DNA of 64,000 nt from Escherichia hormaechei_A. GTDB taxonomy: Bacteria; Pseudomonadota; Gammaproteobacteria; Enterobacterales; Enterobacteriaceae. The notes below the pieces were generated by a model. That model was given only the letters and a program-made list of their open reading frames with translations. It made no database searches and was not told the DNA's origin. The position numbers were made by a program, and so were the translations under genes. Shown piece by piece: positions 62,952 to 64,000 of this stretch; positions within the stretch are counted from its first letter, which is position 1, and each line of letters opens with the position of its first letter. The stretch lies in the NCBI GenBank assembly GCA_042434945.1, contig CP170191.1, positions 3,472,001 to 3,536,000 of the forward strand. The letters run 5' to 3'.

Positions 62952-63566
62952 ATGAGTGCAATCGCGCCTGGAATGATCCTCATCGCGTACCTCTGCGGCT
63001 CCATTTCCAGTGCCATTCTGGTTTGCCGCTTGTGTGGGCTGCCCGATCCGCGAACCAGCGGCTCCGGCAATCCAGGCGCAACCAATGTGTTACGTATCGG
63101 TGGCAAGGGAGCAGCCGTAGCAGTACTGATTTTCGACGTTCTGAAAGGAATGTTGCCCGTCTGGGGCGCGTATGAATTAGGTGTCAGCCCCTTCTGGCTA
63201 GGCTTAATTGCCATCGCCGCCTGTCTTGGACACATCTGGCCCGTTTTCTTCGGATTTAAAGGAGGAAAAGGCGTTGCTACCGCTTTTGGTGCCATCGCAC
63301 CCATTGGCTGGGATCTCACCGGAGTAATGGCGGGAACCTGGTTACTGACCGTGCTATTGAGCGGATACTCGTCGCTGGGAGCGATTGTCAGTGCACTGAT
63401 TGCTCCGTTTTATGTCTGGTGGTTTAAGCCACAATTCACCTTCCCGGTTTCGATGCTCTCTTGCCTGATCCTGCTGCGTCATCATGACAACATCCAACGT
63501 CTGTGGCGTCGTCAGGAGACAAAAATCTGGACGAAGCTCAGGCGTAAAAAGAAAGACGCTCAGTAA
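62952..63566 (+). CDS. plsY: Acyl-phosphate:glycerol-3-phosphate acyltransferase, 3' end host-type
   Basis: A 204-residue membrane enzyme making lysophosphatidic acid. Conserved motifs GSGNPGATNVLR and GFKGGKGVAT are visible, with about five helices. It equals E. coli to about residue 193 (RQETKIWTK), then ends RRKKKDAQ instead of the E. coli tail, marking the right edge of tract F near 63,530. Confidence 0.95.
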   Translation: MSAIAPGMILIAYLCGSISSAILVCRLCGLPDPRTSGSGNPGATNVLRIGGKGAAVAVLIFDVLKGMLPVWGAYELGVSPFWLGLIAIAACLGHIWPVFFGFKGGKGVATAFGAIAPIGWDLTGVMAGTWLLTVLLSGYSSLGAIVSALIAPFYVWWFKPQFTFPVSMLSCLILLRHHDNIQRLWRRQETKIWTKLRRKKKDAQ

Positions 63567-63591
63567 ACCGTTCGTTATGCCTTATAACCAA

Positions 63592-63607
63592 ATGTGATTT
63601 TGGTCAC
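63592..63607 (+). promoter_or_regulatory. CRP-like site upstream of the MFS gene
   Basis: TGTGATTTTGGTCACC matches the CRP consensus TGTGA-N6-TCACA at nine of ten core bases, 52 bp before the ATG. It suggests carbon-catabolite control. Confidence 0.6.
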
Positions 63608-63659
63608 CTTCTGCCTGTGGTAACTGTTAGAGACACAACACAACCACACAAAAAGAAAA

Positions 63660-64000
63660 ATGGCAGAAATCACAGATACAACTCCCCTTTCAACGGCAGG
63701 AAGCACCCCGGATGGCGACATCAAGTGGGTGCGCAGCGCATCGGACGTTTCACGTCTCGTTAATGACGGTTCTCAGGGCCGGGCCAATGCCCGCATCGTG
63801 GTCGGTATCGCACTCGGGGGAATTTTCCTCGATGCCTACGATCTCGGCGCGCTGGCATTCGGCATCAAAGACATCACCCGCGAATTTAACCTGACGCCCG
63901 CCGGTACCGGCATGGTGGCCTCGGCGATTACCTTTGGCGCGATTGTCGGGGCGCTGCTCGGCGGCTATCTTACGGATAAAATCGGGCGCTACCGCGTCTT
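63660..64000 (+). CDS. MFS transporter (3' partial)
   Basis: The first 113 residues of a major facilitator transporter, cut by the window end. A polar N-terminus of about 45 residues precedes helix 1 (VVGIALGGIFLDAYDLGAL), helix 2 (GMVASAITFGAIVGALLGG) and the A-motif GGYLTDKIGRYR. The Asp in helix 1 is typical of sugar- or organic-acid:proton symporters. E. coli has ttdR and ttdABT after plsY, so this is host-specific. The substrate is unknown. Confidence 0.88.
   Translation, partial: MAEITDTTPLSTAGSTPDGDIKWVRSASDVSRLVNDGSQGRANARIVVGIALGGIFLDAYDLGALAFGIKDITREFNLTPAGTGMVASAITFGAIVGALLGGYLTDKIGRYRV

Larger units (their letters stand above)
53600..63530. other. E. coli-type tract F, probably interrupted in ygiF (approximate limits)
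   Basis: hldE to plsY match E. coli; an E. coli REP cluster lies after cca. Edges are in the 3' ends of hldE and plsY. The centre of ygiF (about 58,050-59,010) looks host-type, splitting the tract in two. Confidence 0.75.

Noticed and set aside
1..64000. Mobile element explanation (prophage, integrative element or genomic island) for the E. coli-type DNA
   Set aside because: No integrase, transposase, tRNA attachment site or phage genes were seen, and gene order is syntenic core genome, so allelic replacement fits better.
1..64000. CRISPR arrays, rRNA or tRNA genes
   Set aside because: No regularly spaced direct repeats or structured RNA sequences were found other than the FMN riboswitch.

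Overview
The window is a chromosomal segment of an Enterobacteriaceae member. The backbone looks like Enterobacter (E. cloacae complex or a close relative). Gene order follows the E. coli yghU-to-plsY region, but the host sections are GC-rich, diverge from E. coli at the protein level, carry GC-rich intergenic hairpins (core CCCTCACCC...CCCTCTCCC), and hold loci E. coli lacks here: a GH88/DUF2264 sugar cluster, a siderophore ABC system with TonB receptor, and a different fimbrial operon. No rRNA, tRNA, CRISPR, integrase or insertion sequence was seen.

The striking property is mosaicism. Long stretches encode proteins that, as I recall the K-12 sequences, are identical or nearly identical to E. 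coli. They alternate with host-type stretches, and most switches fall inside conserved genes. Approximate E. coli-type tracts: A 6,500-13,100 (exbDB, metC, yghB, yqhC, yqhD, dkgA); B 13,280-20,210 (ygiQ, ftsP, plsC, parC); C 22,960-23,720 (mdaB, 5' half of ygiN); D 37,165-45,850 (parE, yqiA, cpdA, yqiB, nudF, tolC, ygiB, ygiC, most of ygiD); E 52,270-53,320 (most of ribB, the FMN riboswitch, 5' part of ubiK); F 53,600-63,530 (hldE, glnE, ygiF ends, ygiM, cca, an E. coli REP cluster, uppP, folB, plsY). Tract F seems interrupted inside ygiF by about 1 kb of host sequence. Host sequence persists mainly where donor and host gene content differ, as expected for one large import resolved by homologous recombination. 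A chimeric assembly from a mixed culture is the main alternative. The imported ParC carries Ile at residue 80 (wild type Ser), a classical fluoroquinolone-resistance change, so the import may have been selected.

Region by region. 1-6.4 kb (host): yghU (cut by the window edge), a DeoR-family regulator, a chemoreceptor, a frame-disrupted yghZ, yqhA, and three small AT-rich genes of unknown function. 6.5-20.2 kb: TonB energisation (exbBD), methionine synthesis (metC), aldehyde detoxification (yqhC-yqhD-dkgA), envelope and phospholipid genes, and topoisomerase IV subunit A. 20.3-22.9 kb (host): ygiW and qseBC. 23-37 kb: mdaB-ygiN, a LysM/BON protein, then the sugar cluster and the iron-uptake operon with its receptor. 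37-46 kb: parE operon, tolC and ygiBCD. 46-52 kb (host): zupT and a chaperone-usher fimbrial operon. 52-64 kb: ribB through plsY, then the start of an MFS transporter cut by the window end.

Four genes (yghZ, exbD, ygiD, ygiM) are broken by single-base additions, mostly in short runs, in both host and E. coli-type DNA. Each gene's span exceeds the expected length by exactly the number of inferred additions. Sequencing error is the simplest reading. Comparisons with E. coli rest on recalled sequences, not on an alignment.
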